From: Hydractinia symbiolongicarpus | Taxonomy: Eukaryota; Cnidaria; Hydrozoa; Anthoathecata; Hydractiniidae | Assembly: GCF_029227915.1 (NCBI RefSeq) | Contig: NC_079888.1 | Span: forward strand, 16,167,001 to 16,227,000 | Length of the DNA stretch: 60,000 nucleotides | Direction of reading: 5' to 3' | In this document: positions 25,601-33,168 of the stretch, in pieces | Numbering within the stretch: position 1 is the first letter of the stretch | Layout: the number at the start of each line of letters is the position of its first letter | Notes under the pieces: model-generated | What the model was told of the DNA's origin: nothing | What the model saw: only the letters and a program-made list of their open reading frames with translations | Databases searched by the model: none | Translations under genes and position numbers: made by a program

Positions 25601-27355
25601 GCTCCTTCCTGACATTAATACATCAGTTTGATGTAATTAACGCAATGCAATTATTTAATATCAATAAGCCATTACAGCGTACTATGAGATCCAATAACTT
25701 GGACACAGATGGAAATACTGCATTTTCTACCTGAGACTAAAATGAAGCAAATTTCCCAAAGCTGAGTCAATCAACTTGTTTTAGAACTGACAGGAAAAAA
25801 AACATAATCAGAAAGAATTTAAATCCCAACATCTTCTTATTAACTGTTAATAAAAACACCTAGTGTATGTCAAGCTCGACACAAAATTACATTTTGACCC
25901 AAAATATATCCTAATCTTGTTAGAAGAACATTAAAACAGGATCTTGTATATCATTGACAAAATTTAATAAAAAATGCTGACATTAGCAATGGTAAACTTA
26001 AATAGACAATAATTTATAAATAAACCTAGTTTCATTGAAGACAAGGGTAATGGTCTAAATGACACACTTGTTTCTGGGTTTACTAAATAAATTTCATCTT
26101 TGATTTATACATTTTTTAACAAGTCTCTTCTGTCTAAAACAGTGATTTAAGGTTATAACCATTTTTTAAACAGCAAAAAAATTATTTTATGCCTTGTGCT
26201 TCTTTCCCTTATACACATAAGGGAAAGAAGCACTTTAACCTTGATACCATCATAATGTATTTTCAGGTAAATATAACCTCAGTTATTTATTTTCCATTGG
26301 GTTTACAGATGATTGCACACACAATTATTTTGGCTTCTTTGTTATGAGGTGTCGATTTGTTAAAATAATTGAGACAATCAGTGAAAAATCTGATCATATT
26401 TTAATTTTTTTGACTGTTAACTGTAAATAATTGTTCCCGTGCCTACAAATTGGTAGGATTGGGGAAAAAAACTAATTGTTCACAATGTGAAACTAATGCA
26501 CAAGCACAAATCTGTGTGAAATTTGTGTCTCTTTTCTAATTAGCCTACAATTATGATACTTAAACAGACCAATTATCACCAATTATGTAACCTTTGTAAA
26601 CATTTTTTTAGATTTTTATTTATTATATAAATTTACTTATTCTAAAACTTACAGAGAGTTCTTCTCTGTTCTAAGCATAACATTACATACTTAACCATTA
26701 TTTTTAAAAGAAACTTTATATAAACATTTTGCTGCTATTGTGTATATAAAAAAGTAAATTAAATAATATATATACCAGCAAATACAAAAATGATGTGTTA
26801 ATTTTGATAAACAAATAAAGATCCATTACATAAACGAATAAAAACAAAGATTTACATTCTTTTTATGTAAACAAAACATAGAAAAATCAAATATTATATG
26901 CCTAGTGCTTGTGCAAATAAGTTTATGTAAATAATTCAAGATATGGAGCTATGTGTATCCAGATATATACTAAAACATGTTATAGTAATAATATCAAACC
27001 AGTGATTCTAACAGAAATCAGAATTATCATTTAGATCTTAGATTAGATCTTAGATTTACTAGAAAGTTAGCTATTAGCAGCTGGACCTTAAAATAAAAAA
27101 GAAATATGTAGCTAGTAGAAAAAGATACTTCCATTCAACTATAGCAATGCATGCTCGCCTTAAGGGATTGCTAACAGTCAAACAACATAGTGCCCTTTTT
27201 GGTCGGAGGTTATGCCCAACATTTGCAGTTGCTTTCTTTTTTGCAGTCACTGTAGCGCCAGGGACGCCGCCACTCGTAGTATTATTCAACCGCTGAATTT
27301 GATTATAACTAAATGGATCTATAGATCCATTTGCTGGAGTATTGTTTTCTTCCAT
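288..27355 (-). CDS. CACNA1 (Cav1 type): Voltage-gated calcium channel alpha-1 subunit, Cav1 (L-type); 38 coding exons, 3' end beyond window
   Basis: Pore-forming subunit of a high-voltage-activated calcium channel in the plasma membrane. Exons in coding order: 27129-27355, 21289-21394, 19799-19938, 19565-19665, 19070-19222, 18495-18691, 16926-17029, 16521-16636, 16305-16355, 16087-16195, 15334-15494, 14880-14992, 14540-14652, 14091-14298, 13689-13812, 13287-13476, 12249-12385, 11661-11775, 10605-10734, 10437-10496, 10257-10363, 9796-9886, 8064-8171, 7357-7409, 6257-6314, 5993-6093, 5602-5803, 4871-5029, 4393-4503, 3709-3792, 3236-3355, 2978-3043, 2377-2468, 1778-1925, 1506-1633, 1326-1422, 668-773, 288-395. 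All introns are GT-AG and all phases agree, giving about 1531 residues. The ATG at 27355 has an A at -3, a G at +4 and an in-frame stop shortly upstream. Selectivity glutamates are at residues 300, 638, 1054 and 1341 (EEEE), so it is not a sodium or T-type channel. Cav1 rather than Cav2 is shown by [13 protein letters not shown] and [10 protein letters not shown]. The IQ motif lies off the left edge. Confidence 0.95.
427..546. repeat. 31-bp tandem array, about four degenerate copies
   Basis: Copies of the form GATACGAGGGAGAACGTATC... recur with a period of about 31 bp (427-456, 457-487, 488-518, 519-546) and become less alike to the right. The array lies in the intron between Cav1 exons 37 and 38. 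Short open frames here are a by-product of the repeat. Confidence 0.75.
1778..5029 (-). CDS. CACNA1 (Cav1 type): Cav1 exons 28-34: III-IV linker and domain IV to S6
   Basis: Exon 28 carries the III-IV linker and IVS1, and exon 29 IVS2. Exon 30 is IVS3 ([14 protein letters not shown]). The S3-S4 loop is very short, so exon 31 begins almost directly with IVS4 ([20 protein letters not shown]). Exon 32 is S5. Exons 33-34 form the pore, with [10 protein letters not shown] giving Glu1341. Exon 34 ends in the first half of IVS6 ([12 protein letters not shown]). The residue in the place of the Tyr that is conserved in vertebrate L-type channels is Asn1379. All junctions are in phase. Confidence 0.92.
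5602..10734 (-). CDS. CACNA1 (Cav1 type): Cav1 exons 19-27: domain III
   Basis: Exons 19-21 encode IIIS1 to S3. Exon 22 is IIIS4 ([22 protein letters not shown]). Exon 23 is S5 and keeps the Thr971 and Gln975 pair (TVLFQ) that in vertebrate L-type channels contributes to dihydropyridine binding. Exon 24 is just 53 nt and supplies a two-cysteine turret loop (Cys993, Cys1004). It lies alone between two introns of about 0.7 and 1.0 kb and was recovered because the flanking exons do not join in phase without it. Exon 26 holds the filter MTFEGWPG with Glu1054. Exon 27 is S6 ([21 protein letters not shown]). The intron between exons 22 and 23 is occupied by a decayed mobile element. Confidence 0.92.
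6655..6951. repeat. Diverged direct duplication, two copies of about 125-145 bp
   Basis: Copy A (6655-6777) and copy B (6808-6951) share the order: a block ending in CTCATT, a GCCATTTTT block, TTTGTCACATT, then GTCTATTGTTC and TTGTGCAAAA. They differ by many substitutions and small indels, so the duplication is old. It lies in the intron between Cav1 exons 24 and 25. Confidence 0.65.
6958..7200. repeat. Interspersed-repeat-like segment with AATAAACGCCCC ends
   Basis: Short blocks of the type CCCCAATAAACGCCCC and TAATAAACCCCC stand at the left, and related blocks (AAATAAACGTCCC, TATTAAACACACACC) at the right, around about 150 bp with no reading frame. A weaker relative (TTATTGGAGGGGGACC) occurs near 52436. 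This looks like a non-coding interspersed repeat, but I cannot assign it to a family. Confidence 0.4.
8227..9765. mobile_element. Decayed element of about 1.5 kb with imperfect terminal inverted repeats and a P2X7-C-like coding remnant
   Basis: TAGTCTTGTTTTA at 8227-8239 is matched by its reverse complement at 9753-9765. It is followed on each side by an AAAGGG block and, further in, by TGACATCACA(C/T)CGTGCAG at about 8360-8377 and its inverse at about 9522-9542. Between them lies a plus-strand coding remnant. The element sits in the Cav1 intron between exons 22 and 23. The repeats are clear by eye. Treating it as a DNA transposon or its non-autonomous derivative is an inference. I could not identify a transposase or a clean target-site duplication. 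Confidence 0.6.
8448..8735 (+). pseudogene. Fragment of a P2X7 C-terminal (P2XR7C)-like domain protein
   Basis: A reading frame from the ATG at 8448 is broken by a stop near 8510. A second frame reads an acidic stretch ([18 protein letters not shown]). After another break comes [17 protein letters not shown] followed by VCCVES. The WCxCGNC...M.T....VCC pattern matches the zinc-cysteine P2X7 intracellular C-terminal domain family, which, from general knowledge, is expanded in cnidarian genomes as small proteins unlinked to P2X channels. A donor-like GTAGGT follows at about 8729 and a possible acceptor stands near 8875. Frame breaks in such a short distance indicate a dead copy. It lies inside the inverted-repeat element above and on the strand opposite to the channel gene. 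Confidence 0.6.
10156..10217. repeat. 25-bp tandem repeat, 2.5 copies
   Basis: The unit TACATTATTTAATTACATCA plus TTATT occurs exactly at 10156-10180 and 10181-10205 and is then cut off. The identity of the copies shows it is recent. It lies in the Cav1 intron between exons 21 and 22. Confidence 0.9.
11661..12385 (-). CDS. CACNA1 (Cav1 type): Cav1 exons 17-18: II-III cytoplasmic linker
   Basis: Exon 17 (12249-12385) encodes a Ser/Thr-rich, low-conservation stretch. It is placed by its clean acceptor and donor and by matching phase on both sides, not by homology. Exon 18 (11661-11775) encodes [21 protein letters not shown], close to the conserved RPLSEL...PMPEASAFFIF block just before IIIS1 in Cav1 channels. 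From the end of IIS6 to IIIS1 the linker is roughly 130-140 residues. I saw nothing resembling the synaptic protein interaction site of Cav2 channels. Intron 17-18 contains a 97-bp tandem duplication listed separately. Confidence 0.82.
11921..12113. repeat. Tandem duplication of a unit of about 97 bp
   Basis: The two copies (11921-12017 and 12018-12113) share CCAGGCGTTTTCATTAGTTT, then AACAATAAATTT and TAATTTAGC-type blocks, in the same order and spacing, at roughly 80-85% identity by eye. It lies in the Cav1 intron between exons 17 and 18, close to exon 17. No reading frame or known family was seen. Confidence 0.85.
13287..15494 (-). CDS. CACNA1 (Cav1 type): Cav1 exons 11-16: domain II
   Basis: Exon 11 holds IIS1 ([21 protein letters not shown]) and exon 12 IIS2/S3. 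Exon 13 is IIS4 ([15 protein letters not shown]). Exon 14 is S5 and the start of the pore loop. Exon 15 holds the filter [14 protein letters not shown], with Glu638 as the domain II selectivity residue, and then S6. Exon 16 finishes S6 with [21 protein letters not shown], the Cav1 form (Cav2 channels usually read LANA), and begins the II-III linker with a long run of Lys/Glu residues likely to be helical. The splice between exons 15 and 16 reforms the conserved GNYILLNVF motif, which confirms both sites. Confidence 0.93.
16087..17029 (-). CDS. CACNA1 (Cav1 type): Cav1 exons 7-10: domain I S6 and I-II linker with the beta-subunit (AID) site
   Basis: Exon 7 encodes IS6 ([18 protein letters not shown]). 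Exon 8 encodes the start of the I-II linker with the alpha-interaction domain, the helix that docks the cytosolic beta subunit. Here it reads [18 protein letters not shown] (residues 365-382). The core Gly-Tyr, Trp-Ile and final Glu fit the family pattern QQxExxLxGYxxWIxxxE. The leading Gln-Gln is His-Leu, the first Glu is Asp and the Leu is Val. Exon 9 is only 51 nt and encodes an acidic piece ([17 protein letters not shown]). Exon 10 is Ser/Lys-rich and leads to domain II. The change in the docking helix is discussed under findings. Confidence 0.92.
17725..18022. repeat. Three degenerate copies of a repeat of about 138 bp
   Basis: ATCATAACGGAGGAGGGTGT and close variants begin at 17725, 17865 and 18001, a spacing of 140 and 136 bases. 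Between them, weaker shared blocks occur (a TTGCA(A/G)TAT(A/T)ACATTT motif). The GGAGGAGGGTGTTA segment is better conserved than the rest. It lies in the 1.5-kb intron between Cav1 exons 6 and 7. Confidence 0.75.
18495..27355 (-). CDS. CACNA1 (Cav1 type): Cav1 exons 1-6: N-terminus and domain I S1 to pore loop
   Basis: Exon 1 encodes a short 75-residue N-terminus ending in the Cav1 signature [11 protein letters not shown], which runs directly into S1. Exon 3 carries S2/S3 ([20 protein letters not shown]). Exon 4 carries S4 with regularly spaced basic residues ([16 protein letters not shown]). Exon 5 is S5. Exon 6 holds the cysteine-rich turret and the pore motif [11 protein letters not shown], whose Glu300 is the domain I selectivity residue. 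Intron 1 is the largest of the gene, about 5.7 kb (21395-27128). The initiator codon is followed by a Ser/Asn/Thr-rich stretch with no signal peptide, as is normal for this family. No obvious alternative first coding exon was found. Confidence 0.93.
21826..22279. other. GC-richer island with long overlapping frames on both strands
   Basis: Minus frame 22209-21826 (127 codons) and plus frame 21944-22279 (111 codons) overlap in Cav1 intron 1. Neither shows a recognised domain, transmembrane segment or signal peptide. The minus frame is Cys-rich in part. The block GGTGGGCAGTGGGAAACC and neighbours stand out from the AT-rich intron, which suggests an inserted repeat. I do not call a gene. Confidence 0.4.
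24036..24093. repeat. 22-bp tandem repeat, about 2.5 copies
   Basis: TTTTAGGAGATTTAACAGCT-type units follow one another in direct order (TTTAGGAGATTTA with AACAGCTGA or ATAGCTGA). A further partial AATTAGGAGATTTT closes the array. Confidence 0.8.
26196..26233. repeat. Perfect inverted repeat: 16-bp arms, 6-nt loop
   Basis: GTGCTTCTTTCCCTTA (26196-26211) is followed by the loop TACACA and its exact reverse complement (26218-26233). There is no mismatch and no extension beyond 16 bp, so it is shorter than a normal microRNA precursor stem. It lies in Cav1 intron 1. Confidence 0.95.
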
Positions 27356-28382
27356 TTTAAAACATATTGCTCAGGATGGATGTTTGCTTCAGTGTGTTAT
27401 CTTTTCTTTGTTCGACCAATATATGACTGATAGCAGAAAATAAGTATCATAATATGCTTATAATTTTTCTCTATTCTATAATTAATACTAACATGTATTA
27501 GTGCAATAAAATATAAAAATGCTCCAAGTAACATCCAAAACTATTCACGTGTAAAGCCAACCACAAATTATAATAGCAAGCTAACTAGCTAAACATGGCA
27601 TATTTTACATTGCTCTTTATTATATTACCTGGGATTTAACGCTCTTGTTTTTAAATTACGAATAAAAGAAAGAACAGGTTAAATATAAATTAATCGTTTG
27701 AACAGGTGTATAAGACTATACGAAGGAATTTCTGTACCCAGCTGTAGTTCCCGATAGATATTATTACAACTGCATCCAAAGCACTTGGCCATTTGCTTTG
27801 CTCTGTGTTCCGATGTTTTTAAATCTCATTTTAGTAAGTAATTGGAAGTACGGGAATTAAGTAGACTTATAATCTAATGTGATTTTAGTAAATATAACAA
27901 TAAAATATAATAATGTCAATAAGTTGCAAAATGTTAAACAAAACTTTCAAATTAACATAGTTTCGTTATTAAAACACAATTAGAAATATTTATATGTGTT
28001 CATATAGAGAATGTTTTACCCCCGTCTGGATTAAGCATGTTTATATACTCGACAGAATGATACAGATTTAAGTGGTTTATGACCCTGAGTAATTTACAGA
28101 CCAAACCTGTTCGGCGTCCCTTTTCCCCGCACTTGCTCCAATCGTTATATGTCTGTAGAAAATACCGCCAAAAATAATAACATTTCTTTTCGTTCCGATT
28201 TGATTTACAACGAGATTTCATTCTGTCGCCACAACTAATACAATATATATAGTATGTAAAGTCCTTTTAGTAGTATTTATTAAAAATTTACCATTACAAC
28301 CTCCCAGTCAAAAAACCTCGCATGCGTTGCATTATTTTCAAAGCACGCATTCTTCATCTTCTTTTTCTTCTTCATCCATGTA

Positions 28383-28390
28383 TGACGTCA
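28383..28390. promoter_or_regulatory. Perfect CRE palindrome about 1 kb upstream of the Cav1 start codon
   Basis: TGACGTCA is the full palindromic CREB/ATF site. It lies in the presumed promoter-side DNA of the calcium channel. An 8-bp match in AT-rich sequence is uncommon but can arise by chance. The same palindrome at 4934-4941 is inside coding exon 28 and is not regulatory evidence. Confidence 0.35.
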
Positions 28391-28898
28391 CATAGAGTGA
28401 TGTTTTTCTTTAAAACTAACCAAAAAAAAATGATAACATGTCAGAAAAAAATGTTTTGAAACATCAGACCGTGCGATGTGTATTTAAGAAATATTTTCTC
28501 AATTTTTAATTATTAATCATTATTTTTTGAAACAATTAACTTATAGCCCGCCTTTTTTATTTTATTTTAATATAAGACCTCGCATAATATCCAGATATAA
28601 AATCCATTTCCAGAATAAGTTGTCGAGATATATATGCTAAAGAAATGCAAAAATCTACCCAGTCAAACTATGCAAGAATATATAAACACAAATTTTGAGT
28701 ACCAAAAAACAAAAAAACAAAATCTGGCCCGATGCTATTTTTTAAAAAAGTAAACACGGAAATCGACAGATGATTCAAAACTATATCTACATATAGTTCT
28801 TCTAAAGGGGCTTGGTAAAAGTAAATCAAAATTTTGTCTAAACGTTAACAAGCTAATTCACCGCCTCAATAAGCGTTAAATTGGGGAAAAAAGGGAGA

Positions 28899-29000
28899 GG
28901 ATATCAGAGGAAACCGTGATTGATATCAGAGTAGAGAGTGATATCAGAGGAGAGGGTGGCATCAGAGTAGAGAGTGATATCAAAGGAGAGGGCGATATCA
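28899..29000. repeat. 18-bp minisatellite with two alternating unit types
   Basis: Units TGATATCAGAGTAGAGAG and TGATATCAGAGGAGAGGG alternate from 28921 to 28992, so the real period may be 36 bp. Degenerate units flank them. Because 18 is a multiple of three, one plus-strand frame reads as a six-residue repeat (DIRVES/DIRGEG), but the frame ends soon after and nothing suggests it is a gene. Confidence 0.85.
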
Positions 29001-32000
29001 CAGGTACATATTTTTATAATCTTATCTCGCGTCCTAATAGTATGAACGTTGCAGCAACCCAGCCTCCTTGTGATAATGGTTTTTGGCGCGAAAATCTGGA
29101 AGCGAGGATAGAAAGTATCAAAAAGCTCTGAAGTGGAGATTGTCTTCGATCAAGTGGAAATTGTAAAAGTAGTTCCCAACCTGGTGCAATAAAAAATCTG
29201 AAATAAGACAAAAAAAGGGGGCTGGGAGCAAGGGGGCAGTGTTTTCTAGTGAACAAACACACGCGTTGATTCCCGTGCTTTTTTTATAAATAAATAAGTA
29301 AATTCGTTAACATTCGATTGTGTGTAGTGCAATCAATCAATGAAACCATGGAGGATGAAACAGAAAGATATGCCTACTTTTGTTGATAGATCGTCATTTC
29401 GATTTTAAATTTGATAAACACGTAACAGATGCCCAATTTTTTTCCATCCACTCGCAAGCTTTTTTTTACTTGATGACGCAACGTTTCTCGTCAGTGCTCG
29501 TGAGAATATAGTTACTTCGCCTACGTTAAACACTCGTTTGTAGATATGGTCATCGCGTCGACTTTTTGTAACTTTTAGATGTTGTGAGAAAAACTGTTCA
29601 CTCTTACATAAGTTGCAGCGGATGTGTTAACCGTGCTCCACATCTAAAGCAACCCCTTTACGAAGAGTGTGTGCTGCGAAGAGTGCTGCTTTTTCACGGA
29701 CATACCTTAGCTTACATGTAAACAAAGCATCAGCTTTTGCACAAATCAGAGAGCTTAAAACGACAATATGTTTTTCGCGCTAATTTACGTGAAATCTTTA
29801 TTAGACAACATGAAGTTAAAGATGATTTAATTTCTTTGAAATACGAAGAATCTGTAACCACACAGCTTACAGTGAATGAAAAAAATAAATAAAAATTCAA
29901 AAGCAGAGATTATACATAATAGCAACATTTATCAAAATCTTCCTTATTCTAGAACTTATGTAATTTTCAAAAACGTGACTTTAACTCTAAAGATTGATAT
30001 TTATTGACGTGTCAACCCAACGAAGAAAGAAAAACGTGATTTTGGTATTCCCCAGTAGATAGTCAAAAACCACAAGCAACAGTTACAGAGAGAAATTCAA
30101 ATGTTTTTGAATCAGTATGCAATGTTATGATCAAGCTATAATTGGGTCGGAGTTTTTACCAGCTATTTCCAGATGAAAATTAAGTGGTCTGCTGTTATAG
30201 CCTGCCCGAGACAGGACGGTATTCTAGACAGATGCTAACTTTAGTTACAGTTGCTAGGCTACATAAATCTAAAGTAAAACCGAGAAACATATTTTTTTCT
30301 CGTATAAAAAGTAAACGCCAAAGTGATTCCCAGCGTCTGTGAAACATCTCGCTGTACTGATGTAGAGAGAGGACAGACGCTACAGATAACAAATAGATAA
30401 CAAACTTGGGGTGTGCACGAATGCTTCTTTTGCGAGTAAAAGTAAAAACCTCGTGGTGTTTTCTAACACAATCACAAGAAATCAATCAAATCTTATAAAA
30501 CAAACAAAACCTATATGTAATTTCAAACAGCAATGAAGGTCAAGGGTTTATAGCATGTTTTCGCATACTTTTGGAAGATGACTAGATTTAGCACTTAAGG
30601 TGTGTCGCATATGAAACAATAGTGTGCGATGCGTTGTCTTTGTCACTTCAAATCTCCCGTCTCGTATTTCGTCAACTGGATTACTTCAATATCACATCAT
30701 GTTTGTTGTGAAAATATCTCTCTAGATAATCATGGTATGTCCAGATATTGTCTTTTGACACCCAGCCAACTTTTAAGACTGAAGTGTTTCAGAAAGTTAA
30801 AGCAGGAGATATTACAAAGTTGATCAATTTTTCGAATTGTGTATTTTTTACGTAAGTAACGGATAACAATAGTTAATATCCTATTGAAGTATTTCAGTGT
30901 CAAATTTTAAAGATCGTACTCACGAGCAATTATTCACATTCTTGCGTTTTATTTGGATACATTATCGTGAGAGAAACTTTCGCGATTTTTGGCTTTTTTT
31001 TTACAAAATTTTCAAAAAAAGCCATTCTAGACTGTCAATTCGCAGAAGTTTATTCAGTGAAATTTAAATAAAAACCTCCGAACTGCCAAATTTCTCTTCA
31101 GTTCCTACGATGGGACTGTTCTTTTATACGCAGTAACAAAATAATAACAAAAAGACGAACTTCAAACGCTTTCCGAAAAGAGGGCGCATAACTTTTTAGA
31201 AAACGCGGCAAACAACGAACCGGTGTTCAGAAAAGCTGGTCGCATAAAGACATTCAAGACAAATTTAAAAACGTCACAATAAAGCCGCAGGGAAAAAAAT
31301 TGAAAAAAGCGAAAAAGAACTCTCACGAAATGATAAATTTATCTCATATAAATTTTATTCCGTATGCAAATTCTGTTTGTTGGTAGTACAAACTAAAATT
31401 AGACGTCTATTTTTTTGCACAGTTCGTTTTATTAAGACCTGGTCTTGCCTTTCAAGGATATTTACTAACTTTGCTCTAAAATATCAAAAAATCTTGGACA
31501 AAAATAGAGACAAAGGCAGTTTTTTCCTCATTTTTTAAATAAGGTCAAAAGTATCAAAAGTTACTGATCTGAACCCTAATGCTGTACAGGCTGAAAGTCG
31601 CTGTTTTTGCACACCCATAGGCCCGGCGCAGACAGTGTTTAAAAGTTGCTAGTCATATTCTCTAGCACGCCCACACCACCGAAATAATTCAGGTCAGGCC
31701 TACGAAAGCCACAATATTCGTAAAAAATAGCGAAGCTGACATCAGCAACAATTAGCACATTTTAGGAGTTTGGATTTAACCAAATAGCTGAGATACTGAC
31801 TCTGAACATTGTTTAAAATGCGTGAATCTAATATAGAAACAGCCTACGCAATTACTTGTGGTGGCGAACTTCGCAATTCGTTGTCCTGTCTTAACATAAT
31901 ATGACCGTGATTGTGTTGGCACAATTAAAGGCCAATGCACGTTAAAGTTCCCTGAATAAATTGGAATCACATCGAGTTACTAAAAGTCTATTATGTCTGT

Positions 32001-32942
32001 TTTAGAACATATATATAAATTTGAAGGTATTCAAAGTTAAGGTTTTCAGGGTCACATGGTGTGAGTTTGACGGTAGAAAAAAAGGTCGCCTGTTAAATGT
32101 TCTACATAAATAAACCTACAAATAAAATATTACAAAAAAACATTGAACGACTTATTAAAAAGCTCTATTTACAAACATGAACCAATTACAAAAAAAAAAA
32201 ATGTTTCAACAACTAAAAATTGTTCCCGTCTAAAACTAACAACGCCTTTTCCTGTTTCTTCATACACACACGTATAAACATACACAAACAACAAAAATAT
32301 TATTAAATAATATAACTATAGAATAAAAATACATTTTATATGCGGTGTCACATTTAGTGGTTGAGGCGCTGAGCATGGTTTTGAAAAAAGCGCCGAAGGC
32401 AAAAAAGAGCGCTAAGAGAAAACAACACAATAACTGAGACAGACAGTGTTGATTTAGTTTGTAAATATGGTTTCGAATTGTTCTATGTTTTCCCAATTGC
32501 CAAAAAACGACAACAAAAAACTTCTCAGCAGTCCAGTAAAAGTGATATAAGTTTCAATCTTAAAACTGGCTTTTAAAGGAAAGATACACGGCCAAAAATC
32601 GCGAAAGTAAGGCTCCGCAAATGGTTACGAAAGAGTTTAATCGCGAAAGTTTATGATCGCGAAATTTTCCATTTGCGAAAATTACTCGCCTTGATATTAC
32701 GTTTTTACTAGGAAAAGCAGTAAGTTGCATAAGGTCACACACAAGCACTTAAATTTACATCGCATCTTCAGTTAAATCTCCACCATGAGCATTCATGCTT
32801 TTATACTACGTTAAAAAATAAGTAAACAAACGAAAAAATACCGACTGATTCGGTGATGTATTGTGAACACAGTACCCAGGGTACCACACGGGGCTCAATC
32901 ACTCGTGACAGGATCCGTAAACCAACAAATGTTTTTTTGCAC

Positions 32943-32987
32943 TAACCGTTTTTTTAACCGTTAACCGTTTTTTAACCGTTAACCGTA
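32943..32987. repeat. Five copies of TAACCGT with T spacers, just downstream of STIMATE
   Basis: TAACCGT recurs five times in 45 bp, as ACCGTTAACCG doublets separated by T runs. On the gene's strand this reads AACGGTTA, which contains the MYB core YAACKG. It begins about 180 bases beyond the STIMATE stop codon, so it may lie in the 3' UTR. It could be a simple tandem repeat or a cluster of protein-binding sites. Confidence 0.7.
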
Positions 32988-33168
32988 TCCCAGTAATAAT
33001 AAAAAATAGAAATCCCTTTTCTTCGCCTAAGTTAACGGTAATATCAACGAATACACGTCGAAGCTTGCCCCTCCCGAGGTACACGAATAATAAAATACTA
33101 CTAACGGAATTTGGGGGGGCTGCAAAAGACATGCGTTCCCCATAAAAATACATAGATTATCACTGTTC

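Larger units (their letters stand above)
21395..27128. other. Cav1 intron 1, 5.7 kb
   Basis: This very AT-rich intron separates the N-terminal exon from IS1. It contains a GC-richer island at about 21826-22280 with the longest unexplained frames outside the genes (127 codons minus, 111 codons plus), a 22-bp tandem repeat at 24036-24093 and a perfect hairpin at 26196-26233. No exon with the right phase and a Cav-like sequence was found. First introns of this size often hold regulatory DNA, but nothing here proves it. Confidence 0.85.
27356..33168. other. Spacer between STIMATE 3' end and Cav1 start; no supported gene
   Basis: About 5.8 kb with only short frames on both strands, none with recognisable protein features or convincing splice partners. 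The part next to 27355 should hold the calcium channel promoter and 5' UTR. An acceptor-like TTTTCTGCTATCAG at 27427 suggests a spliced or trans-spliced leader. A CRE palindrome lies at 28383-28390, an 18-bp minisatellite at 28899-29000, and MYB-site-like repeats at 32943-32987, just past the STIMATE stop. The GC-richer patch at 29020-29260 looks like an interspersed repeat but I cannot name it. Confidence 0.6.

Noticed and set aside
26196-26233. microRNA precursor
   Set aside because: The 16-bp stem does not extend further and is too short for a normal precursor.
288-27355. Sodium-channel (Nav) or NALCN identity
   Set aside because: All four filter positions are Glu, the AID-type helix and the Cav1 EF-hand/pre-IQ region are present, and II-S6 reads NLADAENL.
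28916-29131. Plus-strand frame with a six-residue repeat, a possible small repetitive protein
   Set aside because: The repeat is a direct product of the 18-bp minisatellite and the frame ends soon after, with no promoter, splice or homology support.
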